This document shows positions 43,154 through 51,565 of a stretch of DNA of 64,000 nt, piece by piece. This stretch comes from Mycolicibacterium frederiksbergense (GTDB taxonomy: Bacteria > Actinomycetota > Actinomycetes > Mycobacteriales > Mycobacteriaceae), in the NCBI RefSeq assembly GCF_029893345.1, contig NZ_JARXVE010000003.1, positions 682,001 through 746,000 on the forward strand. Reading direction: 5' to 3'. Each line of letters starts with the position of its first letter. Position 1 is the stretch's first letter. The notes beneath the pieces were generated by a model. It ran no database searches and was not told where the DNA came from. It was given only the letters and a program-made list of their open reading frames with translations. The position numbers and the translations under genes are program-made.

Positions 43154-46048
43154 TCACAATCGGGAGTCGAGCAGTTGTGCCAGGTGCAGCGAGGTGCGGC
43201 CGGGGTCGAGTTGCCGCACCTGCATGTGGCAACTGAACCCGTCGGTGAGTACGGCGACATCGTCGGAGGTATCGCGAAGAGCGGGGGCCAGTGCTTGTTC
43301 GGCCACCTTCATGCTGACGTCGTAGTGATCGGCTTCGAAGCCGAAATTTCCTGCGACGCCGCAACATCCCGTCGCCTCACGGATGGTCTCCACACCCAGC
43401 GCGCGCAGCGCCTTGCGTTGGACGTCGGCGCCGAACACCGCGTATTCATGGCAGTGCGTTTGCACTGTCACTTCGACAGGCATCGATGTGCTTGGGCGCC
43501 AGCCTGATTGAGCGCAGTCCGTGATGGTGTCGGCGAAGCTCCGCACTCGCGCCGCGACTCGGCGGGCCGCATCGTTGTGCACCAGTTCGGGCAGGTCCTT
43601 GCGGAAGGCCGCGGCACAGCTGGGCTCTAGGACGACGATGGGCCGGTCGGTGCCGTCGTCGAGGAGTTCGGCCGACCGGGCGAGCTGTTTTTTGGCTTGC
43701 GCCAGCTGGCCGGTGGAGATCCAGGTCAGGCCACAGCATGCGTCGGTCCGGCGTTCCGACGAGAGCCCGGCGTTCTGCAGAACACGAGCAGCCGACGCCG
43801 CAACCTCCGGTCGAAATCCCCTGGTGAAGGTGTCGGCCAGCAATACCACGTCACCGGGGGTTCCGGTGGCTCCGACCGCGTTTCGGATCTGTGTGCGCGA
43901 CGCGAACGTCGGGAACGCGCGGTGCGGGGTGAGTCCACCGAGTCTGGCTACGAGGCGGCCGGCGTTGCCCCGGGTCAGCAGGTTGACCAGTGGAGCAGCG
44001 ACCGTCGTCAGCTTGAGCCAGGTCGGCAGCCAGCCAAGAGAGTAGTGCGACATCGGACGAAGGCGCCCGCGGTAGTAGCGGTCGAAGAACTCCGACTTGT
44101 AGGTGGCCATATCGACGCCCACCGGACAGTCAGTCGAGCATGCCTTGCACGACAGGCACAGCTCCAACGACTCCTTGACGTCTTCGGAGCGCCAGCCATC
44201 CGCGACTGTTGGCGAATTGCGAACCATCTCCTGCAGCACGCGTGCGCGACCACGGGTGGAGTCTTTCTCGTCGCCCGTTGCCCGATAGCTCGGGCACATG
44301 ACTCCGCCGCTGGAGGCGCGGCATCGCCCGACTCCGATGCAGCCTTGAACGGCGTGCACGAACGGCGCCACCGGGGCCTGGTGCGTGGGGGTGAGCTCGA
44401 ACGAGGTCGGCCAGCGGCGCGTGTTGACGTCGGCAAGCGATAGATTGGACATCAAGGCGTCCGGCTCGACGATGATTCCGGGGTTGAGAACGCCGGCGGG
44501 ATCCCAGATCCGTTTGAATCGGCTGAACGCCGCCATCACGCGTGGGCTGTACATCACGGACAGCAATTCGGAACGCGCCCGGCCATCGCCGTGTTCGCCT
44601 GACATCGAGCCACCAAATTGAACGCAGAGTTCGGCGGCCCGGCGGATGAAACGTGACATTACGGCGCGGCCCTCGGGCGTTCGCTGATCGAAGTCGATGC
44701 GGATGTGCATGCAGCCCGCACCGAAGTGCCCGTACATCACGCCGGTGAGGCCGAACTCTGCCAGGATTTCCTTGATCGCAATGAGGTAGTCAGCCAGCTG
44801 ATCGGGTGCAACGGCCGAATCCTCCCACCCCGTCCAGGATTCGCCACCATCGGCGAGTCGGGCGGACAAGCCGGCGCCATCCTCACGCACCCGCCAAAGT
44901 GACGCGCGCTCGGTCGGGTCGGCGACGACACGGGCGTCGACCAGGCGCCCGGCCTCGCGGAGCTCAGCCACCAGCTCGGCTCCGCGAGCCTGCACCTCGG
45001 TGACATCCTCGCCGTCGAGGTCGACGTAGAGCCATGCGTTACCCGCGGGGAGGCCGACCACCGAGTCCGGGCCGCGCAGGTGTCGCATCGTGTCCACGAT
45101 GAGTGAGTCAATACCTTCGACGGCCGCCGGCGAGTACCGCAGGATCAGGGCGTTGTCGCGGGCGGCGTCGACCAGATCGTCATAACCCAGGCACAGCAGC
45201 ATCGCCGACGGCGCCACGGGTACCAGCGACACGGTCGCTCCGACGATGATTGCGCAGGTGCCCTCACTGCCGACGAGTGCTCGGGCAACATCGAAGCCGT
45301 TCTCGGGTAACAGGTTTGCCAGGTGGAACCCGGAGACCTGACGCGGTATGCGGGCCAGCTCGAGTCGAAATTCGGCCAGGTGCTCGCGGGCTAGGCCCTG
45401 GAGTTGCGCGGTGATCCGGGCGGCTTCGGCGGCGGCGGCGACATCGTTGTCGTTGGTCGCATGCAGGCTGTCGCGGGTGGCGGTCAGTCGGTGACCTGCC
45501 GCTGTGATCAGGTCGAGTGCCACCACGTGATCTGAGGTGCGGCCGTGCCGTACGGAGTGGTTGCCGCAGGCGTCGTTTCCAAGCGAACCACCCACGGTGG
45601 CTCGCGACTTGCTGGACGGGTCTGGCGCGAACGTGAGCTTCCCACGCGTCGTGCGTTGTAGATGCCGTTGCAGTTCGGTCAGCACAATGCCGGGTTCGAC
45701 GATTGCCGTGCGCGCCGACTCATCCACGGCGATAACGGAGTTCATATGTCGGGAGAAGTCCAGCACGATGCCGGGGCCGATCGCGTTGCCGGCCAGCGAA
45801 GTGCCGCCGCCGCGGCTGGTCATCGGGACGCCGTGGCGCGAACAGGCCGCAACCACGTGGACCACGTCGTCTGATGAGCGTGGAAAGACCACCGCTGCGG
45901 GTGCCACTCGGTAATTGGACGCGTCGAACGAATACTCCGACCGTCGGCGCGAGGACGCGTCGACCTGTATCCCGAGACGCGTGAGGTCCGACAGCACTTT
46001 GTCGGCGGCGAGGGCGGGCCCCGGCGCGGCCGTGTCGGGATCAGACAT
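43154..46048 (-). CDS. FAD-linked oxidase fused to 4Fe-4S/CCG-domain reductase (GlcD-GlcF type)
   Basis: About 964 residues. The N-terminal FAD-binding-4 and FAD-oxidase-C domains (1-540) have SRGGGTSLAGNAIGPG, ATVGGSLGNDACGNHS and GSMSGEHGDGRAR. An iron-sulfur region (about 570-670) has CIGVGRCR...CPSYRAT and CLSCKACSTDCPVG. Two CCG domains (about 720-960) have CCGLTW and CCGVAGNFG. Such fusions oxidise D-2-hydroxy acids and pass electrons to the respiratory chain. ATG 46048 is taken; an in-frame GTG at 46078 adds ten residues. It is divergent from the Rieske operon and may oxidise a hydroxy-acid product. Confidence 0.87.
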   Translation of the reverse strand: MSDPDTAAPGPALAADKVLSDLTRLGIQVDASSRRRSEYSFDASNYRVAPAAVVFPRSSDDVVHVVAACSRHGVPMTSRGGGTSLAGNAIGPGIVLDFSRHMNSVIAVDESARTAIVEPGIVLTELQRHLQRTTRGKLTFAPDPSSKSRATVGGSLGNDACGNHSVRHGRTSDHVVALDLITAAGHRLTATRDSLHATNDNDVAAAAEAARITAQLQGLAREHLAEFRLELARIPRQVSGFHLANLLPENGFDVARALVGSEGTCAIIVGATVSLVPVAPSAMLLCLGYDDLVDAARDNALILRYSPAAVEGIDSLIVDTMRHLRGPDSVVGLPAGNAWLYVDLDGEDVTEVQARGAELVAELREAGRLVDARVVADPTERASLWRVREDGAGLSARLADGGESWTGWEDSAVAPDQLADYLIAIKEILAEFGLTGVMYGHFGAGCMHIRIDFDQRTPEGRAVMSRFIRRAAELCVQFGGSMSGEHGDGRARSELLSVMYSPRVMAAFSRFKRIWDPAGVLNPGIIVEPDALMSNLSLADVNTRRWPTSFELTPTHQAPVAPFVHAVQGCIGVGRCRASSGGVMCPSYRATGDEKDSTRGRARVLQEMVRNSPTVADGWRSEDVKESLELCLSCKACSTDCPVGVDMATYKSEFFDRYYRGRLRPMSHYSLGWLPTWLKLTTVAAPLVNLLTRGNAGRLVARLGGLTPHRAFPTFASRTQIRNAVGATGTPGDVVLLADTFTRGFRPEVAASAARVLQNAGLSSERRTDACCGLTWISTGQLAQAKKQLARSAELLDDGTDRPIVVLEPSCAAAFRKDLPELVHNDAARRVAARVRSFADTITDCAQSGWRPSTSMPVEVTVQTHCHEYAVFGADVQRKALRALGVETIREATGCCGVAGNFGFEADHYDVSMKVAEQALAPALRDTSDDVAVLTDGFSCHMQVRQLDPGRTSLHLAQLLDSRL

Positions 46049-46192
46049 CAGCGGAGAGTGCGGGGCGGTACGGGGCACGTTTCAAAGTGGTTCTCCGAAG
46101 CGGTATCAGATGGACTGCTGGCTAAGCAGACTAGCGGTTTGCGTCAGAAGAACGCGAGAGTTCTGCGCAATACGGCAGATAGTGCGGAATTG

Positions 46193-46222
46193 GTTGCGCA
46201 TTGCGCAACGCTGACCTACAGT
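46193..46222 (+). promoter_or_regulatory. Promoter with 17-bp operator for the Rieske operon
   Basis: GTTGCGCA-T-TGCGCAAC (46193-46209) is a perfect dyad. It overlaps a -35-like TTGCGC (46194-46199), which is 17 bp from TACAGT (46217-46222). A further TGCGCAA half-site lies at 46174-46180. The operon's first ATG is 35 bp after the -10 box. The Lrp/AsnC gene at the far end of the operon is a candidate binder. Confidence 0.6.
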
Positions 46223-46257
46223 CTCGTCTGTGACGCGTGACATAGCCCCGCGTCGGT

Positions 46258-47139
46258 ATGACCGAGTTCCCCCACCCAAGGAGCCACACGGTGTTGCCGT
46301 CTACCCGCGACGTTCTCCCGCTTGTATGGCCGGGCCAAGCCCGTGCCGCATTGGCGTTGACCTTCGACGTTGATGCCGAAGTCGGCTGGTTGTGTGAAGG
46401 CGAGCAGTACCAGCGCCGACTTACGACGTTGTCCGAAGTCCGATTCGGCATCACGCGCGGCCTGCCACGGATTCTTGAGATGCTCTCGTCGCTCAACCTG
46501 CCCGCCACCTTCTTCGTCCCCGGCGCAACAGCCGAGAGATATCCGGCAGCTGTCGCCGCGATCGTCGAAGGTGGGCATGAGGTCGCCCATCACGGCCATG
46601 ATCATCTGCGCTCCGACAAGGTGGACGCACATGACCAGCGCGTCGAAATCGAGCGAGCGCTCGAAGTATTCGAGTCGCTGGGCGTGCGCCGTCCTACCGG
46701 CTACCGCTCCCCGGCGTGGGAGCTGACCCCCGAGACCTTCGACCTGTTGCACGAGTTCGATTTCCAGTACGACTCGAGTTGTATGGGCGACGATCGTCCC
46801 TACTACGAGGAGTACCAAGGCAAAAGCCTCTTGGAGCTGCCCGTGCACTGGTCACTCGACGACTGGCCGCGCTTCGGGTGGAACATCGACACCGCGGGCG
46901 TTCTCGGGCAGCCGTCCGATCTGCGCCAGGAGTGGAACGACGAACTTGAGCTCGCCGTGGAAGAAGGCGGTCGTGTCGTCATCCCCACGATGCATCCCGA
47001 GATGATCGGCCGCGGCTACAGATTCGTGCACCTAAGGCGCTGGGTCGAGAGCATCGCGCAACGCAGCGATGTGTGGATCGCCACCATGTCCCAGATCGCC
47101 ACCCATGTCCGCAATTCCGAGGAGTCAACGGTCCGATGA
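46258..47139 (+). CDS. NodB-fold deacetylase / PuuE-like cyclic-imide or amide hydrolase
   Basis: A 293-residue carbohydrate-esterase-4 fold protein. It shows the metal aspartates in LTFDVDAE (D37, D39), the histidine group HHGHDH (111-116) and GYRSPAW. There is no signal peptide, so it is cytoplasmic and unlikely to act on peptidoglycan. The soluble HpPgdA/PuuE-like branch contains allantoinase- and cyclic-imide-hydrolase-like members, and this fits a catabolic operon better. It is the first gene, coupled to the next by ATGA. Confidence 0.8.
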   Translation: MTEFPHPRSHTVLPSTRDVLPLVWPGQARAALALTFDVDAEVGWLCEGEQYQRRLTTLSEVRFGITRGLPRILEMLSSLNLPATFFVPGATAERYPAAVAAIVEGGHEVAHHGHDHLRSDKVDAHDQRVEIERALEVFESLGVRRPTGYRSPAWELTPETFDLLHEFDFQYDSSCMGDDRPYYEEYQGKSLLELPVHWSLDDWPRFGWNIDTAGVLGQPSDLRQEWNDELELAVEEGGRVVIPTMHPEMIGRGYRFVHLRRWVESIAQRSDVWIATMSQIATHVRNSEESTVR

Positions 47140-48200
47140 CCGCGTCAGTCACCCGTACCTTCCAATCCACCGAGACCGAGCCGTACGCCCGCGGCGCGGA
47201 GTTGGGGCGTGCACACGCAGCCGACGTCTCGCGCACCGTCGAGCACTACCGGCAGCTGTTCGCCTCGCGGGGGATAACCGATACCGATCTGGCCGGGTAC
47301 AGCGCCGAAGCCCTGTCTGCCATCGAATCGTGGTCGCCGAGCGTCGCCGCCGAGATCACCGGGATCGCCGAAGGGGCGGCCCTTGCTGTGGCCGACATCG
47401 CGATGATCAACGCGCGCACCGAGATTCTGGCCCGTGCTGGGGTGCGGACTGCTCCGGAGTGCTCCACGATCGTTCAGCTCTACGACGACCACGTGATCGC
47501 CCAGCAGAACTGGGATTGGTACACAATCTTCGAACAGGACTGGTTCGTCTGGAAATTCACCACCGAATCGGGGTTGGCCGTCGAGACCATGACCGAGTTC
47601 GGCGTGGTGGGCAAGGCGGGATGCAACAGCGCCGGGATCGGTGTCTTGTTCAACATCTTGCATCACGACGACGACGGCCAATCGATGGGCGTTCCGGTGC
47701 ATGTGATCGCACGTCGGGTCCTCGCTGAGGCCACCAGCGTCGCCGAGAGCCTGAGTTTCATCGCCAGCGCAAGGCGATCCGCTTCCACCACCATGACCAT
47801 CGCATTCGGTGGTGGACCGGAAGTGTCCGCGGTGTGCGTCGAGACCGCGCCCGGCGACCTTGGCTATGTCTTCGCCGACGATCAGGGACTGTTGGTGCAC
47901 ACCAACCACTTTCTGACCGCCCCGCTGCACCACGGTGACCGCGAGCATCGGGAGCATCCCGACACGGTGCTGCGGTACGACGCGATCCGGCGGCGACTCC
48001 GAAAGAGCCTGCCCGCCACCGCGGCCACCATCGAAGAGGCGCTGAGCGACACCACCGGCGGACCGCTGGCGGTCTGTTGCCGGCCTGATCCGTCCCAACC
48101 CACCGACTTCCAGTACCAGACGCTGGCTCACCTCGCCCTCGACCTCGCCAACGGGCGGGTCGCGGTCACCCCGTACGGGCCACCGTCTAACAGGTCCTAA
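47136..48200 (+). CDS. C45-family autoproteolytic acyltransferase/hydrolase (Ntn type)
   Basis: A 354-residue protein of the acyl-CoA:6-aminopenicillanate acyltransferase (AAT) family. The likely N-terminal nucleophile after self-cleavage is C109 in APECSTIV. QNWDWYTIF and GKAGCNSAGIGVLFN are typical core segments. The ATG overlaps the previous stop (ATGA). Family members hydrolyse or transfer amides such as beta-lactam side chains or N-acyl amines. In this operon it probably cleaves an amide of the imported compound. No signal peptide is seen. Confidence 0.85.
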   Translation: MTASVTRTFQSTETEPYARGAELGRAHAADVSRTVEHYRQLFASRGITDTDLAGYSAEALSAIESWSPSVAAEITGIAEGAALAVADIAMINARTEILARAGVRTAPECSTIVQLYDDHVIAQQNWDWYTIFEQDWFVWKFTTESGLAVETMTEFGVVGKAGCNSAGIGVLFNILHHDDDGQSMGVPVHVIARRVLAEATSVAESLSFIASARRSASTTMTIAFGGGPEVSAVCVETAPGDLGYVFADDQGLLVHTNHFLTAPLHHGDREHREHPDTVLRYDAIRRRLRKSLPATAATIEEALSDTTGGPLAVCCRPDPSQPTDFQYQTLAHLALDLANGRVAVTPYGPPSNRS

Positions 48201-48232
48201 CCCCCACATCACCACACTGAGAAAGGAAACAC

Positions 48233-48679
48233 ATGTCGGACACGACACCTACGACGCTGTTCCGCAACGGCATCGACAACAGCGACATCCTGACCAAGGA
48301 CGTCGATCGACTGGTCGAGTTCTACCACGGCGTCCTTGGGCTGCCGTTCTTCTTGCCCTACGAGAAGGATCAAGGCTGGGCGTCGATCGACTTCGGCAAC
48401 ATCGTGTTCTACATTTTTGAATCCAAGGTCGGTGAGCACGCCCCCAATCGCACTCACGTCAACGCGGACAACCCGCCTGGCCTCGACTCCTTCGCCTTCC
48501 ACGTGAAGGACCTCGACGAGGCCGTGGCATATCTCGACGGAAAGGTTGAGTGGGCACACCACGAGAACATCCCGTGGGAGCACCCCAGCGGCGTCTGGTA
48601 CCGCTTCCGCCCGTTCTATGACCCCGACGGCAACCTGCTGTACGCCACCGAGCCGCACACCGAGGGCTCGCTTCGATGA
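48233..48679 (+). CDS. VOC-superfamily (glyoxalase/extradiol dioxygenase-like) protein
   Basis: A 148-residue vicinal-oxygen-chelate protein with two beta-alpha-beta-beta-beta modules: NSDILTKDVDRLVEFYHGVLG, then SFAFHVKDLDEAVAYLDG and FYDPDGNLLYATEP. Metal-ligand candidates include the H in FAFHVKD and the final E of the ATEP motif. ATG 48233 follows GAAAGGAAA. Such proteins isomerise, cleave rings or bind small molecules. Coupled by ATGA to the SDR gene. Substrate unknown. Confidence 0.85.
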   Translation: MSDTTPTTLFRNGIDNSDILTKDVDRLVEFYHGVLGLPFFLPYEKDQGWASIDFGNIVFYIFESKVGEHAPNRTHVNADNPPGLDSFAFHVKDLDEAVAYLDGKVEWAHHENIPWEHPSGVWYRFRPFYDPDGNLLYATEPHTEGSLR

Positions 48680-49428
48680 GTGATTACGGACTAACCGGTC
48701 GCGTTGCGCTGGTGACCGGTGCCGCGCGCGGCATCGGCGCCGCGATTGCCGACGCGTTGGGGTCCGAGGGCGCACACGTCGTCATCAGCGACATCGACGC
48801 CGCTGAACTGGAGCAGACCCGCATCCGCCTGTCCGACAAGGGCATCAAGGTGCACGCCGTCACGGCTGACGTGTCCGATCGCGAGCAATGCCAAGGCTTG
48901 GTCCAGTTTGCGGTCTCCGAGTTCGGTGGCCTCGACGTGCTGGTGAACAATGCCGGCCGGTTGTTCACGCTGACCGGGTTGGAGGACACCGATGACGACG
49001 ACTTCGACCAGATCATGGCAGTGAACGTCAAGGGACCGCTGTATCTGTGCCGGGCGGCGGTGCCGCACCTGCGCAAGAGTGCCGCTCCGCGCATCATCTT
49101 CATCTCCTCGCAATGGGGACAGGTGCCCGACGGCCACTCCTATGGGTACATGACGTCGAAGGCAGCACAACTCGGCCTGATGAAGGCCATGGCCAAGGAG
49201 TTCGCAGCGGACGGAATCCTGGTCAACGCCGTGACGCCAGGCGCGATCGCCACGCGCATGGTGCCGGAGGATCGCATCGAGGAGGAGATCGCCGCGATCC
49301 CGATCAAGCGGCTGGGGCAGCCCAGCGACATTGCCGATCCGGTGGCCTTCCTGGCCTCTGACAAGGCAGCGTTCATCACCGGCCAGGTATTGGGTCCCAA
49401 CGGGGGCGCACTCATCGTCGGAGTCTGA
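48676..49428 (+). CDS. Short-chain dehydrogenase/reductase
   Basis: A 250-residue classical SDR: cofactor motif TGAARGIG, NNAG in VLVNNAGRL, and catalytic S/Y/K in SSQWGQVPDGHSYGYMTSK. An aspartate after beta-2 (VISDIDA) indicates NAD(H) preference. It oxidises or reduces a hydroxyl/keto intermediate in the island's pathway. Start overlaps the VOC gene stop. Confidence 0.92.
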   Translation: MSDYGLTGRVALVTGAARGIGAAIADALGSEGAHVVISDIDAAELEQTRIRLSDKGIKVHAVTADVSDREQCQGLVQFAVSEFGGLDVLVNNAGRLFTLTGLEDTDDDDFDQIMAVNVKGPLYLCRAAVPHLRKSAAPRIIFISSQWGQVPDGHSYGYMTSKAAQLGLMKAMAKEFAADGILVNAVTPGAIATRMVPEDRIEEEIAAIPIKRLGQPSDIADPVAFLASDKAAFITGQVLGPNGGALIVGV

Positions 49429-49481
49429 GATGCCCTCAGATCGTCACCGGCACATTGATTCACACCAGAAAGGACCCCGGA

Positions 49482-50510
49482 ATGACTGCCGTCATGCCGC
49501 CCTCCGGTAGCCTGCTGCCCAAACGAGATCTCGCCGAACGTGCTATGCGGCGCTCATGGTTCCCGGTGGCCCGGTCAGCGGACCTGGCCAAGCCTCAGCA
49601 GGCGACTCTGCTCGGAGTAAACCTTGTCGTGTTCCGCCGCGCGGACGGCGTGGCAGCGGTGCTGCCGAGCCGATGCCCGCATCGCGGTGGGAGTTTCGTG
49701 ATCGGTGAGCAGCACGGCAACGACATCGCCTGCTCTTATCACGGGTGGCGATTCTCCGGCGAGACCGGCAGCTGCACCTACATTCCATCGCTGGAGGATC
49801 AGTCAAAGATCCCGCCCAAGGCGAAGGTGAAGGTGTATCCGGTCGTCGAGCGTTTCGGGCACGTGTGGACGTGTCTCGAAGAGCCGGTGGTCGACATGTA
49901 CGACCTCGCGGAATGGCACGATGTCAACCTCGAATGGTTGGCGGCAACACCGTTGGATTCCCCGACCGGTGTTGCGGTTGCTATCGAGAACTTCCGCGAC
50001 GTCGCGCATTTCCCGTTCGTCCACCGCGAGACCATGGGCGATGTCCCGGAAGTGGTAGAGCCGCTCAACGTACGCCGCGACGGTCTGCACGTGTGGATGG
50101 ATCGCGAACTCCTCGCGACGGAGGGCGAGTGGAACAACTCGGGCGACCAGACGATGCGTTATCACTGCGTCGCGCCCGGACTTGCCGCGATCACCTTCAC
50201 GTCATCGACATTGGGCACGCGGGTGGTGGCCGGCTTCCCCAGTCCTATCGCCTACGATCACGTGAAGATCTTCTGGGGTGTGGCCAACGAAGTGGGTTAC
50301 AAGGGCTCGACTTTGGGGGAGAGCCTGGAGCTCGAACAGCGCGTCTACCGGGAAGATTTGCCCATTGCCGAACGCATCGAACCGCGAGAGGTCCCGTGGG
50401 ACAACGAATTCGAGGAGTTTTCGGCGCCGGCAGACCTCTTCACGCTCAATTACCGGCGGGCGTTCACCGATCTGATGGGCCGGGTTGACAATCCGGGTCC
50501 GAGCGCCTGA
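49482..50510 (+). CDS. Rieske non-heme iron oxygenase, oxygenase component (VanA-like)
   Basis: A 342-residue oxygenase. The Rieske ligands are C65, H67, C84, H87 (CPHRGG...CSYHGW). The mononuclear iron site lies in NFRDVAHFPFVH with H176 and H181, and the bridging D173. ATG 49482 has GAAAGGA upstream. Length and lack of a beta subunit fit the phthalate/vanillate-demethylase group, which hydroxylates or removes O- or N-methyl groups. The dedicated reductase follows 8 bp later. Confidence 0.92.
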   Translation: MTAVMPPSGSLLPKRDLAERAMRRSWFPVARSADLAKPQQATLLGVNLVVFRRADGVAAVLPSRCPHRGGSFVIGEQHGNDIACSYHGWRFSGETGSCTYIPSLEDQSKIPPKAKVKVYPVVERFGHVWTCLEEPVVDMYDLAEWHDVNLEWLAATPLDSPTGVAVAIENFRDVAHFPFVHRETMGDVPEVVEPLNVRRDGLHVWMDRELLATEGEWNNSGDQTMRYHCVAPGLAAITFTSSTLGTRVVAGFPSPIAYDHVKIFWGVANEVGYKGSTLGESLELEQRVYREDLPIAERIEPREVPWDNEFEEFSAPADLFTLNYRRAFTDLMGRVDNPGPSA

Positions 50511-50518
50511 GGAAGAGC

Positions 50519-51490
50519 ATGACCGCACCGACCCCGCTCGCGGGCGCCACCGGCGCAGAGTTCGAAGTGATGGTCCGGCAGATCCGGTTCGAGGCCGACG
50601 GGGTCTTGTCGTTCCAGCTGGAACGACAAGACCGGTCGGTTCTTCCGCCATGGACTCCGGGAGCGCACCTCGAGATCGCGTTGCCGAGCGGCCTCAGACG
50701 CCAGTACTCGCTCTGCGGCGAGGTGGAGGACCGTACGACCTATACGGTCGCCACTCGGCTGGTACCCGACGGGCGGGGCGGATCGCGGGAGATGCATGCA
50801 CTACGGGCGGGTGACGTGGTGAAGATCGCCGGCGTAGGGAACAACTTCGAGTTGCTCGAAGCGGACTCCTACCTGTTCATCGCCGGCGGCATCGGCATCA
50901 CGCCGCTGCTTCCCATGTTTCGTCAGGTTGTGGCGCAGGGTGTTTCGGCACGGTTCGTCTACCTTGGCCGGAATCACACACAGATGGCCTTCGTCGACGA
51001 GTTGTCCGCGATCGCCCCCGGCGTGCAGGTGGTGCAGACCGATCTTGCCGGGATCCCATGTGCACGGGAGCTTCTCTCCGACTGCACAGCGGTGGCGGTC
51101 TATGCGTGCGGGCCGGCTCCGCTACTCGACGACCTGGAGGCCGAGGCCGCGGTCGGGCTCGGTCCGGATCAGGCATTGCACATCGAACGCTTCGCCCCGG
51201 TCCGGCCCGCCGTGACGGCGTCCGACGAGGATCGAAAGATCATCTGTGGCCGGTCCGGTGTGACGGTATCGGTCCAGCCCGGCGAGACGTATCTGGAGAG
51301 TATTCGTCGCGCCGGTATCGATGTGCCCTCATCGTGCGAGATGGGCATCTGCGGCACGTGCCAGGTGATGGTGACAGCAGGCGAACCTGATCACCGCGAC
51401 GAGTTACTCACTGAGAACGAGCGCCGAAACGGCGCCTTCTTGCCCTGCGTATCGCGCAGTCTGTCGTCCGAACTCACGGTCGACCTCTGA
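50519..51490 (+). CDS. Rieske oxygenase reductase (VanB/phthalate dioxygenase reductase type)
   Basis: A 323-residue electron-transfer protein. The N-terminal flavin/NAD-binding ferredoxin-reductase part has LRRQYSLCG (flavin), IAGGIGITPLLPM (NAD) and YACGPAPLL. The C-terminal plant-type [2Fe-2S] domain has C273, C278, C281, C310. It passes electrons from NADH to the Rieske oxygenase encoded just upstream. This domain order (FMN-NAD-2Fe2S) defines the class IA reductases. Confidence 0.93.
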   Translation: MTAPTPLAGATGAEFEVMVRQIRFEADGVLSFQLERQDRSVLPPWTPGAHLEIALPSGLRRQYSLCGEVEDRTTYTVATRLVPDGRGGSREMHALRAGDVVKIAGVGNNFELLEADSYLFIAGGIGITPLLPMFRQVVAQGVSARFVYLGRNHTQMAFVDELSAIAPGVQVVQTDLAGIPCARELLSDCTAVAVYACGPAPLLDDLEAEAAVGLGPDQALHIERFAPVRPAVTASDEDRKIICGRSGVTVSVQPGETYLESIRRAGIDVPSSCEMGICGTCQVMVTAGEPDHRDELLTENERRNGAFLPCVSRSLSSELTVDL

Positions 51491-51565
51491 GTCCGAGCCG
51501 CCGTCGGCGGTGATACGGGATATCGAACCCACCTCCAGCACCACCCGTCAAGGAAGAACCCATCT

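Noticed and set aside
43114..43260. 49-residue N-terminal extension of the FluG-like amidohydrolase
   Set aside because: It overlaps the end of the FAD/Fe-S gene, is Cys/Pro-rich and not family-like; ATG 43113 gives a normal start.
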